Positions 1 through 8,240 of a stretch of 64,000 nt of DNA are shown here, one piece after another. How positions within the stretch are numbered: the first letter of the stretch is position 1; each line of letters starts with the position of its first letter. This stretch comes from Clostridia bacterium (GTDB lineage: Bacteria; Bacillota; Clostridia; Christensenellales; Borkfalkiaceae): the NCBI GenBank assembly GCA_017398825.1, contig JAFQEV010000020.1, forward strand, positions 1 to 64,000. The letters are read 5' to 3'. The translations under genes were made by a program, and so were the position numbers. The notes beneath the pieces are model-generated. The model searched no databases. It was given only the letters and a program-made list of their open reading frames with translations, and was not told the origin of the DNA.

Positions 1-263
1 CATTATTGCATAATGCAATTACAGACCGAGGTTTTTCCCTTGACAACTTTAAGCGTTGTATCTCTGTCAGTAATTTTTCCGTGATCTGCGACATTGTGGC
101 AAACAACGGTGCGATTACCTTTGCTTATGAACCTATCTCCCGATGCCGTGACGACCTTGCCACCTTCTCTGTTGCAGATATGCAGATTAGTGGTGAGTTT
201 AATTTTGTGTATTGCAATGAACGGGTCGCAAGGGAGAAAATAAACTTGCTTTTATCCAGCTAG
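1..263 (+). CDS. LysR-family transcriptional regulator, C-terminal fragment (cut by window edge)
   Basis: The reading frame is open to the left edge, so only the last ~87 residues are seen and the start is outside the window. The segment around ISNFSVICDIVANNGAI followed by FAYEP matches the end of a LysR substrate-binding domain, where a ligand-dependent regulator reads its effector. The DNA-binding half is missing, so the target is unknown. Stop TAG at 261-263 is followed by a hairpin terminator. The call is by resemblance of the fragment only; another periplasmic-binding-fold protein is possible. Confidence 0.6.
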   Translation, partial: LLHNAITDRGFSLDNFKRCISVSNFSVICDIVANNGAITFAYEPISRCRDDLATFSVADMQISGEFNFVYCNERVAREKINLLLSS

Positions 264-304
264 GAGCTATTCTTCAAGACACAAACATTTAACATTTATA
301 AAAA

Positions 305-340
305 CAAAAAACGGATAGGAGTTTACCTATCCGTTTTTGA
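305..340. terminator. Bidirectional intrinsic terminator
   Basis: Inverted repeat ACGGATAGG / CCTATCCGT with A-run before and T-run after. It lies between the convergent ends of the LysR fragment and the DUF4965 gene and can serve both. Confidence 0.8.
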
Positions 341-370
341 TTTGTGTTATCTTGACAAAATAGATGCCAA

Positions 371-2302
371 TCAGTCAAGAAGATTGATAAATAATCCACC
401 GACTACGCTCCTGTTTCTGAAACCGCGGTAGTCTGCAGTGCTTGTGTAGTACCAATCGGTAAGGGGTACGCGGTCAAGAGTTTCATTTATCATGTTGACG
501 ATCGCTTCACAAACAGCATGGAAATACTTCTTGTCGTCCCATATGCAGGTTGACCACATAAGCCAGTCGATTTTTGTGTAATCCGAACGGCTGTCAAGAG
601 GGACACCGTAGCGGTTCATCTTGGACATATAGACCTTTATCTCGTTCTTCTTTACTTCATCGGAGAAAATATTGTATCCAAGCAGATTGTCCCAAACGAT
701 GTTATATTTGAGGCTCCACGTATCCGCGCCGTCAAAGGTCAGTCGGGTTCCCTCGTGGTCTGCCTTCGCGTCGATCTCCCACTGCTTTGCGTACTTCTTG
801 GCGATCTCCATATATGTTGTATCTCCCGAAAGCTCGGCATATGCCGCTATGCCGAGAATCGCCTTCAAGCTCAAATTACAGTTGCGCGCGAGATGACCCG
901 CGAAGTCGTCGGTGCAAAGCTGATTTTCAGGATCGTAACCGAACTCTACAAGATAGTCGACCCATTGCTTCATCAGTTCCTTGTTCTCATCAAACAAGGT
1001 CTGGTCTCCACCCGAATATTTCTTCACAGCCGCAAGGCAAAGAAACATATTTCCCGCTTCTTCAACAGGCATCTGTCCTACAAAGCTGATTTCTCCGAAA
1101 AATATGTTTCTTCTGTTTTCTCCACCGTTTAAGCGGAGATTCTGTACACCGTATACCTGACCGTTGCAAAGAGGATACTGCCCTACATCGTGAGGGGTAA
1201 AATCAAAGGTCCAGGCATCAGACTTTGCATACTTAATGATCGGACGAAGCATACCCTTTACAAGCTCGGGATTGTATTTAAGGAAGAGGGGAATTGAGGG
1301 GTACGTAACGTCAAGTGTAGCGATACAGCCGTTTGAGCCGTTCTCTTTAGAAAGGAATAGCAGGTTGCCCTCTGTATCCTTTACAAGCTTGTGAGCAGAA
1401 ATTGCCTGACGGTAAGCAAGGGAGGTAATGTTCTTATAGTTCTCTCCAAGCTTCTCTGTCTGCTCGGTGAGTTCAGCATCAAACTCGTCGCAAAGCTTCT
1501 TTATCTCGGTGTACTCGCGGATAGCTGCTTTGACCATTTCTCCAAAGCTTTTGAAATGCTCTGTGTAGCATTCGTCAAGCTGATTGCCAAAGTACTCAAT
1601 AGGCTTTATCTCGTCATAGGCTACAACGACAACACCCTTCGGCTCGTTTCTTACGGCAAAGAGAAATGCGCCGTCATCATATCCGTTATACGTAGCGTTT
1701 GTGGGAAGAATTTCTATTTCTCTATTTTCGCATATTCTGCCAACTCTTGCATTCCTGTCGCAGATGTGGAGATAACCCCAGTCGATCATATCGTTGTCCC
1801 CGGATTTGGAGAGTGGTGTCTGACAAGCATTACCGCAGCAAAGCGAAAAGTCGGTCTTCTTGATCTCAACTCGCTGGTTCTTATTATCAACACATGCGCG
1901 GGTGCTGATATCGAACATAAATCTCATATGCTTGTCGCACTTTTTCTCGATTTGGTATGCAATGTAGCTTACGGGGCGAGAAAGTATGTCAAGACGGTTG
2001 AGAAGAAGAGGCGTGGTAAAGGTAAGCTCAAGCTTTACCCACTCGTTTTCAAATTTGTATATAGAGCTTGTAGGAGTAATCTCCATGCTTCTCTGATAAA
2101 TACGTCTTTGGACAAGCCTGCCGTCTATGTCAAAGCCGCTTACAGAATGGAACTCATTGTCAACAAAAATACCTGCAACGATAGGACACGGTCTACCCGA
2201 CCAATGCTCTGTAGGAGATGCGTAAAGCGCATCGTTACACGACCAAATTGAGAAAAAAGGATCAACGGTAATCAGCGGAACTGCCGCAGGTCTGAATTTC
2301 AT
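371..2302 (-). CDS. DUF5127/DUF4965/DUF1793 protein (glutaminase A-like)
   Basis: Protein of 643 residues resembling the fungal/bacterial glutaminase-A family: an N-terminal beta-rich DUF5127-like part with the opening KFRPAAVPLITVDPFFSIWS, a central DUF4965 part (VTYPSIPLFLKYNPELVKG, then DVGQYP) and a C-terminal alpha-toroid (MPVEEAGNM, later DWYYTSTADYRGFRNRSVVGG). Start chosen at 2302 because GGAGG sits about 7 nt upstream on the minus strand; the frame runs on to a TTG at 2323 that includes that ribosome site. No signal peptide is seen, so it is probably cytosolic. Despite the family name, bacterial members beside sugar regulators may act on glycosides; the substrate cannot be told. It is divergent from an AraC regulator, which likely controls it. 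Confidence 0.75.
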   Translation of the reverse strand: MKFRPAAVPLITVDPFFSIWSCNDALYASPTEHWSGRPCPIVAGIFVDNEFHSVSGFDIDGRLVQRRIYQRSMEITPTSSIYKFENEWVKLELTFTTPLLLNRLDILSRPVSYIAYQIEKKCDKHMRFMFDISTRACVDNKNQRVEIKKTDFSLCCGNACQTPLSKSGDNDMIDWGYLHICDRNARVGRICENREIEILPTNATYNGYDDGAFLFAVRNEPKGVVVVAYDEIKPIEYFGNQLDECYTEHFKSFGEMVKAAIREYTEIKKLCDEFDAELTEQTEKLGENYKNITSLAYRQAISAHKLVKDTEGNLLFLSKENGSNGCIATLDVTYPSIPLFLKYNPELVKGMLRPIIKYAKSDAWTFDFTPHDVGQYPLCNGQVYGVQNLRLNGGENRRNIFFGEISFVGQMPVEEAGNMFLCLAAVKKYSGGDQTLFDENKELMKQWVDYLVEFGYDPENQLCTDDFAGHLARNCNLSLKAILGIAAYAELSGDTTYMEIAKKYAKQWEIDAKADHEGTRLTFDGADTWSLKYNIVWDNLLGYNIFSDEVKKNEIKVYMSKMNRYGVPLDSRSDYTKIDWLMWSTCIWDDKKYFHAVCEAIVNMINETLDRVPLTDWYYTSTADYRGFRNRSVVGGLFINLLD

Positions 2303-2400
2303 AAAAAAATCCTCCAAAAGCAATTGATTTTATTATATTATACTGCTATAATAACGATAACACAATCGAGAAAACAAGCGAAAAAATGAGGAAAACACGC

Positions 2401-3216
2401 ATGAAAGAAGAATTATACAGAATAAACCAAAAAAGTGAAACACAAGATCTTATAAGGTTTCATCTGTGTGGGACTACGTTCCCTGACAAAAGCTATAAGA
2501 TATATCGGCCATCCTCTCCGGTGTGGTGCATTGAATATGTAGAAGAGGGCTGCGGTACGATTCATATAAACGATGAAACCTTTTTCCCCGAAGCGGGCGA
2601 CAGTTATTTTCTTCATGCAGGCAAAAACCACTATTATTACTCAAATTGCGATGATCCGTGGAAAAAGCATTTCATAAATATTTCAGGAAGACTTGTTGAA
2701 AGTCTTATTGAGGGTTACGGATTGTCAGACACCGCCCATTTCATCGGACTTAATCTTGGAGGTGAGATCAAGCAAATCATAGAGATCGCAAAAAAAGGGA
2801 GAATGGATAATACGCCCGAATTGATCGTCATATTGAACGAGATATTTTTGAAAATGCACGTGAATATGAAAAAGGACGATGAGTCCTCAAGCATAGGCAT
2901 GGAAATGAAGGACTTTTTAAATACCCAGATCACCTCAAAATTTCATTTGGAGCTTTTGTGCAAGCACATTTCCAAATCAGAATCTCAAACTATACGGATA
3001 TTTAAAAAGTATTATGGAATCACGCCATACACCTATGTTTTGAATAAAAAAATCGACTTCGCAAAAAAGCTGTTTGTCGACACAAGCCTTTCGGTAAAAG
3101 AAATAGCCGCAAAGCTCTGTTTCTCGGATGAGTATTATTTTTCAAACATATTTAAAGAAAAGGTGGGCTGCTCTCCCTCGCAGTATAGAAAATCCAATGC
3201 GATGAATAAACCATAA
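2401..3216 (+). CDS. AraC-family transcriptional regulator (cupin + HTH)
   Basis: 271 residues. The N-terminal ~130 residues form a cupin-like ligand pocket (WCIEYVEEGCGTIHIN, FPEAGDSYFLHAGKNHYY). The last ~100 residues are two AraC helix-turn-helix motifs, the second ending in the family signature (VKEIAAKLCFSDEYYFSNIF, then KEKVGCSPSQYR). The start at 2401 is preferred over the in-frame ATG at 2386 because GAGG at 2388-2391 is correctly spaced from it. Divergent transcription from the DUF4965 gene with only ~98 bp between starts suggests direct control of that gene, probably as an activator responding to a sugar or glycoside. Confidence 0.88.
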   Translation: MKEELYRINQKSETQDLIRFHLCGTTFPDKSYKIYRPSSPVWCIEYVEEGCGTIHINDETFFPEAGDSYFLHAGKNHYYYSNCDDPWKKHFINISGRLVESLIEGYGLSDTAHFIGLNLGGEIKQIIEIAKKGRMDNTPELIVILNEIFLKMHVNMKKDDESSSIGMEMKDFLNTQITSKFHLELLCKHISKSESQTIRIFKKYYGITPYTYVLNKKIDFAKKLFVDTSLSVKEIAAKLCFSDEYYFSNIFKEKVGCSPSQYRKSNAMNKP

Positions 3217-3265
3217 AAATTACACATTCTTATAATACTTATAAATAGTTTACCACGCAAATGAT

Positions 3266-3320
3266 GTTGTGCCTAACGGCACAAATGAAAAAATCCAACT
3301 CTTCCGAGTTGGATTTTTTG
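3266..3320 (+). terminator. Tandem hairpins / terminator after AraC gene
   Basis: A small hairpin TTGTGCC / GGCACAA is followed by AATCCAACTC / GAGTTGGATT (about 3292-3314) and a run of T. The second is a good rho-independent terminator. Confidence 0.75.
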
Positions 3321-3416
3321 TATGTGTGGGACTAAATCTCGTTTTTAGGGTATGTGTGTGGGACAAAAAGTATTTTTTAGTTTTTGCCGATATTCCATAA
3401 ATAGAAATCGATTTTT

Positions 3417-3656
3417 TTATAATGTTCCTATCTTTAATTTTACACTACTCCACTCTTTACGGAAATCCATATCCTCATACGTTTGTGCTCTAATTAATAT
3501 AGGCTCTTTCCATAAGCGTAATTCAAAATCCCCTTTATCAATTTTTAATAAATTATCATTATCAAGTTGCTTTAATTCTGATATAAACGAAAATCCTTTT
3601 TTGCGTTTAAGTTCAGTCATTGTCAATTCTTGATATATCTTATCATATAACACCAT
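3417..3656 (-). CDS. Small hypothetical protein, 79 aa
   Basis: An ATG frame directly downstream of the GH2 gene on the same strand, 31 nt after its stop. The product is charged, without membrane segments (…MTELKRKKGFSFISELKQLD…, FELRLWKEPILIRAQTYED). No family is recognised and no good ribosome site is seen before the ATG. It may be the remnant of a longer gene or a genuine short cytosolic protein. Low confidence. Confidence 0.35.
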   Translation of the reverse strand: MVLYDKIYQELTMTELKRKKGFSFISELKQLDNDNLLKIDKGDFELRLWKEPILIRAQTYEDMDFRKEWSSVKLKIGTL

Positions 3657-3687
3657 TTATTGAAACGAGTACTTGTTTACATTATCA

Positions 3688-5343
3688 TTATTTTTGGGTG
3701 AAATGACGCTTCACAACCTCAAAGGCAAGCTTTTTGCGCCTGTATTCGTCAACGATGCCCTTGTTGTTCATTGCTTTGGGACGGCTGGAAAACCGGCTTT
3801 CGTCTACACGCACGTCGCAGAACTGCCAGATGAATACACCGGTAACATCATCGTTTGAAAGAACGGCGGTAAGCTGCTCGTCTAGTATTTGTGCTTGTCG
3901 CTCCTCGCTCCACTTGCAGACCGTTTCGCTGCGGTAGCCGTAAATTGCTCCTGCCCCTATTTCGCTGATTATAAAGGGTTTATTATTGCCATTGTGCTTT
4001 TCTGCGTAGTCAATAAGACTTGACACCGTCCTTTCCGGTGTGGAGAGATCCTTGAAATCATACCAGTTGGGATAGAGATTAGCCGAAACGATTTCTTCAA
4101 GATCAAAGCAAATATCACGGAAATGCTTGTTAGATGCAAAGGTTCTTGGACGGCTGCTGTCAAGCTCATAAATTCTGTCAAAGAGCGCTTTGTAGCAGGA
4201 TCTGCCGTACTCGGTATCGCTTGAGCATTCATTTAGTATTCCCCAACAGAATATGGAGGGGTGGTTATAGTGGCAGGCGATCATCTCATCTACGCATGCA
4301 AGGCTCTGGGGAAGGAAATTGGGGTTTTTCATTTGCTCCTCGCTGAGTCCTCTTGCGTGAGCCTCCTCCCATACCATAATTCCCATTTCGTCACAAAGAT
4401 CAAGGAAAAGCTCATCGTTTGGATAATGGCAGGTTCTGATGCTGTTTGCGCCTGCATCCTTGATAAGAGCAAGATCACGCATCATCGCCTGTAAAGGAAC
4501 GGAGCTGCCCAATGAGTTGAAGTCTTCGTGACGGTTGAAGCCGAGAAGACGCAGCGGCTCACCGTTCATAAGAAGCTTTTTGCCTTCCGATTTTATCTCG
4601 CGAAAGCCTACCCTGTCTATTAAATCGTCGATAACTACTCCTTCGCCATAAAGTTTTGCGCAAAGAGTATAAAGTTTGGGCTCATCCGTGGTATATGGAA
4701 TAATGCCATCAAAACTGAAATCGCCCAAAACCTTGACTCTCTCTCCCGAAGGAAGATGAACCTTACCGAGTGTATAGCTCTCACCGTTTATGGTAAAACG
4801 CAGCTCGTAGGTCGCATCACTCTTTGAGAGGCTCTTTATCTCTGCTTCGACAGAAGCAGACCAGCCGCTGCTTATTTTTTTGGGTGTAAAGTGTATGTAG
4901 TTTATAACGGCATCTGAAAGCTCCTCGATGATAAGAGGACGAATAATTCCGCCGTAGGTGTAATAATCGTTTTCCACGTGGAGCGCAGATGCTTCAGAAT
5001 AGGAGTTATCAACCTCTACTCTTACCTCATGCTCGCCGTACGGAAGTGAGAGGTCTGCATAGAACTCGGTGTATGCATTGTAATGCTCGCAAATAAAGTC
5101 TCCGTCAACGAAAAGCCTTGCTGTGTGGCTGACACCTTTAAACACAAGGCGGATATTACCACCGAAAGTGAATGCCTTTTTGTATTCTGCTTTACCCTTG
5201 TAGGCGGCAAGCGAGGGAATGGTTTCCCAGCAGGAAGGAACTGCAAGCTTACCCTTGTAGCTTTCTGTTTCAGTTCGGAAATCCCAAAGCCCCTCTGCCT
5301 CATGTATACGTCTTACATTGTGTGTGTTAAACAATCTATACAT
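3688..5343 (-). CDS. uidA-like: Glycoside hydrolase family 2, beta-glucuronidase-like
   Basis: 551 residues with the GH2 order: sugar-binding jelly roll (LAVPSCWETIP, YKKAFTF, LFVDGDF), immunoglobulin-like middle, and TIM-barrel (GFNRHEDFNSLG, GANSIRTCHYPND, WEEAHARG). The acid/base Glu is in GILNECSS and the nucleophile Glu in ISEIGAGA. Near the end is MNNKGI, giving the N-x-K pattern that in beta-glucuronidases contacts the glucuronate carboxylate; this favours glucuronidase over galactosidase. Length is slightly short of the ~600 usual for GUS. No signal peptide, so cytosolic, acting on imported glucuronides. Start at 5343 has GGAGG 7 nt upstream; the frame's first codon (TTG 5358) includes that site. 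Confidence 0.85.
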   Translation of the reverse strand: MYRLFNTHNVRRIHEAEGLWDFRTETESYKGKLAVPSCWETIPSLAAYKGKAEYKKAFTFGGNIRLVFKGVSHTARLFVDGDFICEHYNAYTEFYADLSLPYGEHEVRVEVDNSYSEASALHVENDYYTYGGIIRPLIIEELSDAVINYIHFTPKKISSGWSASVEAEIKSLSKSDATYELRFTINGESYTLGKVHLPSGERVKVLGDFSFDGIIPYTTDEPKLYTLCAKLYGEGVVIDDLIDRVGFREIKSEGKKLLMNGEPLRLLGFNRHEDFNSLGSSVPLQAMMRDLALIKDAGANSIRTCHYPNDELFLDLCDEMGIMVWEEAHARGLSEEQMKNPNFLPQSLACVDEMIACHYNHPSIFCWGILNECSSDTEYGRSCYKALFDRIYELDSSRPRTFASNKHFRDICFDLEEIVSANLYPNWYDFKDLSTPERTVSSLIDYAEKHNGNNKPFIISEIGAGAIYGYRSETVCKWSEERQAQILDEQLTAVLSNDDVTGVFIWQFCDVRVDESRFSSRPKAMNNKGIVDEYRRKKLAFEVVKRHFTQK

Positions 5344-5912
5344 AGGTTGCCTCCGCAAATAATTTATTTGATGCCGTTCACATTATACACCATTGTCAAG
5401 ACTTTTTCAATAAAAAATCAAATTGTATATCATAATTTTGTATTTTTTAAATATCAAATATCTGGACGATACTAACCCTTGAACGATTATCTATCCGCCA
5501 TTCTTGCCTTGCTGGGGCAGAGAGTGGCGGATTTTGCATTTATAAAAGGAAAAACGCCCTAAAAACCATCAAAATCAGTGGTTTTAGGGCTAAAAAGTAA
5601 AATTCCATAGCCGAAATTGTATCGACTATGGAATTGTTTTTGGTTGCGGGGTTTCTGCCCCTTGATAAGGGGAAAGCAAACTTTAGTTTGCGAGGGGTTA
5701 GCCGTCTCCGGCGAGGAAGGGATTTGCCCGACTAGTGTTTCTCTCTATTTTTCGACCTCCGGGTTATTTTGCCTTTGGCAAACGTACCGCAAGCGGATAC
5801 CGATCCCCTTTCGCCTATATGCTTTTAGGTTTAGTATAAACTATCTTTGGCGAAAGCGGGCTCATAGATACCAAAAGCCTTAAAGTTCAATCACACCCTA
5901 GCAATAAAAAAA
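5344..5912. other. 570-bp intergenic stretch with several hairpins, no convincing gene
   Basis: Contains an AT-rich promoter-like part next to the GH2 start, then three stem-loops: ATCCGCCA / TGGCGGAT (about 5489-5535), GCCCTAAAAACCA / TGGTTTTAGGGC (about 5551-5590), and AATTCCATAG / CTATGGAATT (about 5601-5634) followed by T5. An 88-codon frame at 5617-5883 has no family resemblance and overlaps the repeats. Parts resemble the neighbouring initiator tRNA (see separate entry). Confidence 0.6.
5641..5767. repeat. Fragments matching the adjacent initiator tRNA gene
   Basis: TGGTTGCGGGG at 5641-5651 is identical to the 3' end of the tRNA (5942-5952), and CGACCTCCGGGTTAT at 5753-5767 is identical to 5970-5984, in the same order and orientation but separated by about 101 bp rather than 17. 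This could be a broken second tRNA copy, an attachment-site remnant, or coincidence. Confidence 0.4.
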
Positions 5913-5941
5913 GAACAACCACACGGTTGTTCCTTTTTTTA
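5908..5941 (-). terminator. Terminator of the initiator tRNA gene
   Basis: GAACAACC / GGTTGTTC stem with flanking A- and T-runs, immediately downstream of the tRNA on the minus strand. Confidence 0.75.
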
Positions 5942-6019
<78 letters not shown>

Positions 6020-6035
6020 ATGACTTTGTGCGTTT

Positions 6036-6064
6036 ATAATACATAAATTATTCCACTTTGTCAA
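6036..6064 (-). promoter_or_regulatory. SigA-type promoter of tRNA-fMet
   Basis: On the minus strand TTGACA (6059-6064), 17-bp spacer, TATTAT (6036-6041), about 17 nt upstream of the tRNA 5' end. Confidence 0.85.
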
Positions 6065-6162
6065 GAGTTTTTTGCGCCTTTTGCAAAATTTGTTTCTCGT
6101 TATAAGTTGAATATGTTTTAATTTTATGCTATCATATTTAAAAATATACTCTGGAGCTAATT

Positions 6163-6936
6163 ATGAATATTGCAATTATTACAGGTGCATCCTCTGGAAT
6201 GGGAAGAGAATTCGTTATTCAAGCAGATAAGCGCTATGCGCTCGATGAGATTTGGGTTATCGCGCGCCGTGAAGATAGACTTAACGCACTCAAAACCGAA
6301 ACGAAAGCTAAAATCGTGCCTATTGCTCTCGATTTAACCGACGCTAAAAGCTTTGAAATAATCGCTCAAAAATTAAAAGAGGAAAACCCTGACGTAAAAC
6401 TCCTCGTTAACGCAAGCGGTTTTGGAAAAATGGCGGAATTTGTAAATTCCAACCCATCTCAAAACGCAGGCATGTGCGACCTTAACCTAAAAGCGCTCGT
6501 TTTAATGACGCAAACTGCTCTCCCCTATATAAAAGAGGGTGGCAAAATTATAGAGGTTGGCTCAATGAGCTCGTTTGAACCCGTTCCCCACCTCTCCGTT
6601 TACGCGGCGACAAAAGCAGGTGTTCTAAGTTTTACGCGCGCCCTTGCTCACGAGCTTAAACCTAAAAAAATCAAAGCGCTCTGCGTTTGCCCCTACTGGG
6701 TTAAAACGGAGTTTTTTGAGCGCGCAGGCGAAAAAGAACAGCTTAAGAAATTCGATATTTTATACGAGGCAAGCTACGTTGTTAAAGTTGCCTACAAAAC
6801 CATTGACAAAAAGAAAAAGAACTACGTTGTTCCCGGCAAATACGCCAAGCTTTTGCGCCTCGCAGCAAAATTGTTGCCACACAATTTTATGATGTGGGTT
6901 ATGGACAAAATGTTCAAGTTTGAAAAAAATGATTGA
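6163..6936 (+). CDS. Short-chain dehydrogenase/reductase (classical SDR)
   Basis: 257 residues. Cofactor-binding TGASSGMG near residues 7-14, NAG-like motif NASGFGKMA, catalytic Ser in GSMSS and YAATK giving the Tyr-x-x-x-Lys pair. A C-terminal stretch after residue 220 (LLRLAAKLLPHNFMMWVMD) is hydrophobic, as in SDRs that attach to membranes and act on lipid or long-chain substrates. NAD(P)-dependent oxidoreductase of unknown substrate. Good ribosome site (GGAG 7 nt before ATG). Its 3' end overlaps the tilS start by 8 nt, so the two are translationally coupled, although no functional link is known. Confidence 0.85.
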   Translation: MNIAIITGASSGMGREFVIQADKRYALDEIWVIARREDRLNALKTETKAKIVPIALDLTDAKSFEIIAQKLKEENPDVKLLVNASGFGKMAEFVNSNPSQNAGMCDLNLKALVLMTQTALPYIKEGGKIIEVGSMSSFEPVPHLSVYAATKAGVLSFTRALAHELKPKKIKALCVCPYWVKTEFFERAGEKEQLKKFDILYEASYVVKVAYKTIDKKKKNYVVPGKYAKLLRLAAKLLPHNFMMWVMDKMFKFEKND

Positions 6937-8209
6937 TAAAACACTACTAAAACACGGCGAAACGATAGCCGTTGCATTATCGGGAGGAAAGGATAGCGTT
7001 TGCCTCCTCCACCTCTTACTGTCGGTTAAAAACGAGCTTTCCCTAAGCGTTAAAGCCGTGCACGTAAACCACTCTATCCGCGGTGCTGAAAGCGATAGGG
7101 ACGAGGAGTTTGTTAAAAACCTATGCTCTACCCTCGGCGTTGAGTTAAAGGTTTTCACCGTGGACGCGCCCCTATACTCAAAGGAAAACAACCTCTCACT
7201 CGAACAGGGAGCAAGGCTACTTAGATACCGCGCGTTTAACGAATTAATAAGTGATAGCTACTGTGAAAAAATAGCAACCGCGCATCACAAAAACGATAAT
7301 TTCGAAACAGTTTTATTCAACCTTTTTAGAGGCTCTGGCATTAGCGGGCTTAGCGGAATTAAAAGCGTTAACAACTGTATTATCCGCCCTATAAGCCACC
7401 TTTCACGAGAAGATATCGAAAATTACGTTTTGAAAAACCGCTTGGGATACGTTGAGGATTCAACGAATAAAGATACCGTTTACACTCGCAATTTTATCCG
7501 CAAGGAAATAGTTCCAAAAATACTCGAGCGTTTCCCCGAGGCTTTGGATTCAGCTCACCGCCTTTCAAAAATTGCAAGCGAAGAAGATGAGTTTTTAAAC
7601 GAGCTTGCGCTCCAAGCCTTACAAGAAAAAGGGGATAAAATATACCTGTCTTTTTCAACTCCGAGCGTTTTGTTTAAGCGCGCAACAATTATAGCGTTTA
7701 AAAAGCTCGGGCTTAACAAAGACTATGAATACCAGCACGTTTTGCAGGTTGAAAACTTGAAAAACTCGCAAAGCGGAGCGTTTTTAACTCTCCCGAAAGG
7801 GATTTTTGCAACTAAAGAGTACGACTGCGTGATTTTCAGCACCGGTGAAACTAAAAAACAGGATGTTGAAATCCCCTTTTCAGAGGGAAAGCACTCCTTT
7901 TTGAACGAAACTTTAGAAATTTCAAGCGAAATTTTAGATAAGCCGTATCTATTGTTCGACGGTGATAAAATTCCAACGGGGTCAGTTATTAGAACAAGGC
8001 GCGACGGTGACGTTTTTACTAAATTTGGCGGTGGAACTAAAAAACTTAAAGACTATTTGATAGACAAAAAAATTCCACTATCCGAACGCGACACCCTACC
8101 TATCATCGCTAAAGGAAACGTTGTGTATCTCGTGTTTGGCGTTGAGATATCAGACCTTATAAGAGTTAGTGACAACACTATAAACAAACTAAAAGCAAAG
8201 ATTTTATAA
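6929..8209 (+). CDS. tilS: tRNA(Ile)-lysidine synthetase
   Basis: 426 residues from the ATG at 6929 (a TTG lies 9 nt upstream at 6920). N-terminal PP-loop ATPase motif SGGKDS (residues 18-23), then HVNHSIRGAESDRDE, ATAHHKNDNFET and FRGSGISGLSGI typical of TilS; the C-terminal domain (GSVIRTRRDGDVF, then LKDYLIDKKIPLSERD) is the TilS substrate domain. The enzyme converts C34 of the CAT-anticodon tRNA-Ile to lysidine so that it reads AUA. Full length for the family. Overlaps the end of the SDR gene; followed by a strong terminator. Confidence 0.96.
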   Translation: MIDKTLLKHGETIAVALSGGKDSVCLLHLLLSVKNELSLSVKAVHVNHSIRGAESDRDEEFVKNLCSTLGVELKVFTVDAPLYSKENNLSLEQGARLLRYRAFNELISDSYCEKIATAHHKNDNFETVLFNLFRGSGISGLSGIKSVNNCIIRPISHLSREDIENYVLKNRLGYVEDSTNKDTVYTRNFIRKEIVPKILERFPEALDSAHRLSKIASEEDEFLNELALQALQEKGDKIYLSFSTPSVLFKRATIIAFKKLGLNKDYEYQHVLQVENLKNSQSGAFLTLPKGIFATKEYDCVIFSTGETKKQDVEIPFSEGKHSFLNETLEISSEILDKPYLLFDGDKIPTGSVIRTRRDGDVFTKFGGGTKKLKDYLIDKKIPLSERDTLPIIAKGNVVYLVFGVEISDLIRVSDNTINKLKAKIL

Positions 8210-8212
8210 ACT

Positions 8213-8240
8213 TAAAAACCGACCTGTAGGTCGGTTTTTC
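8213..8240. terminator. Bidirectional terminator between tilS and the M20 peptidase gene
   Basis: AAAAACCGACC tgta GGTCGGTTTTT, symmetrical with A and T runs, between convergent genes. Confidence 0.9.

Noticed and set aside
1391-2251. 286-codon plus-strand frame
   Set aside because: Antisense to the DUF4965 gene; no domain pattern, and the minus-strand frame is clearly coding.
5617-5883. 88-codon plus-strand frame
   Set aside because: Covers hairpins and tRNA-like fragments; no ribosome site and odd composition.
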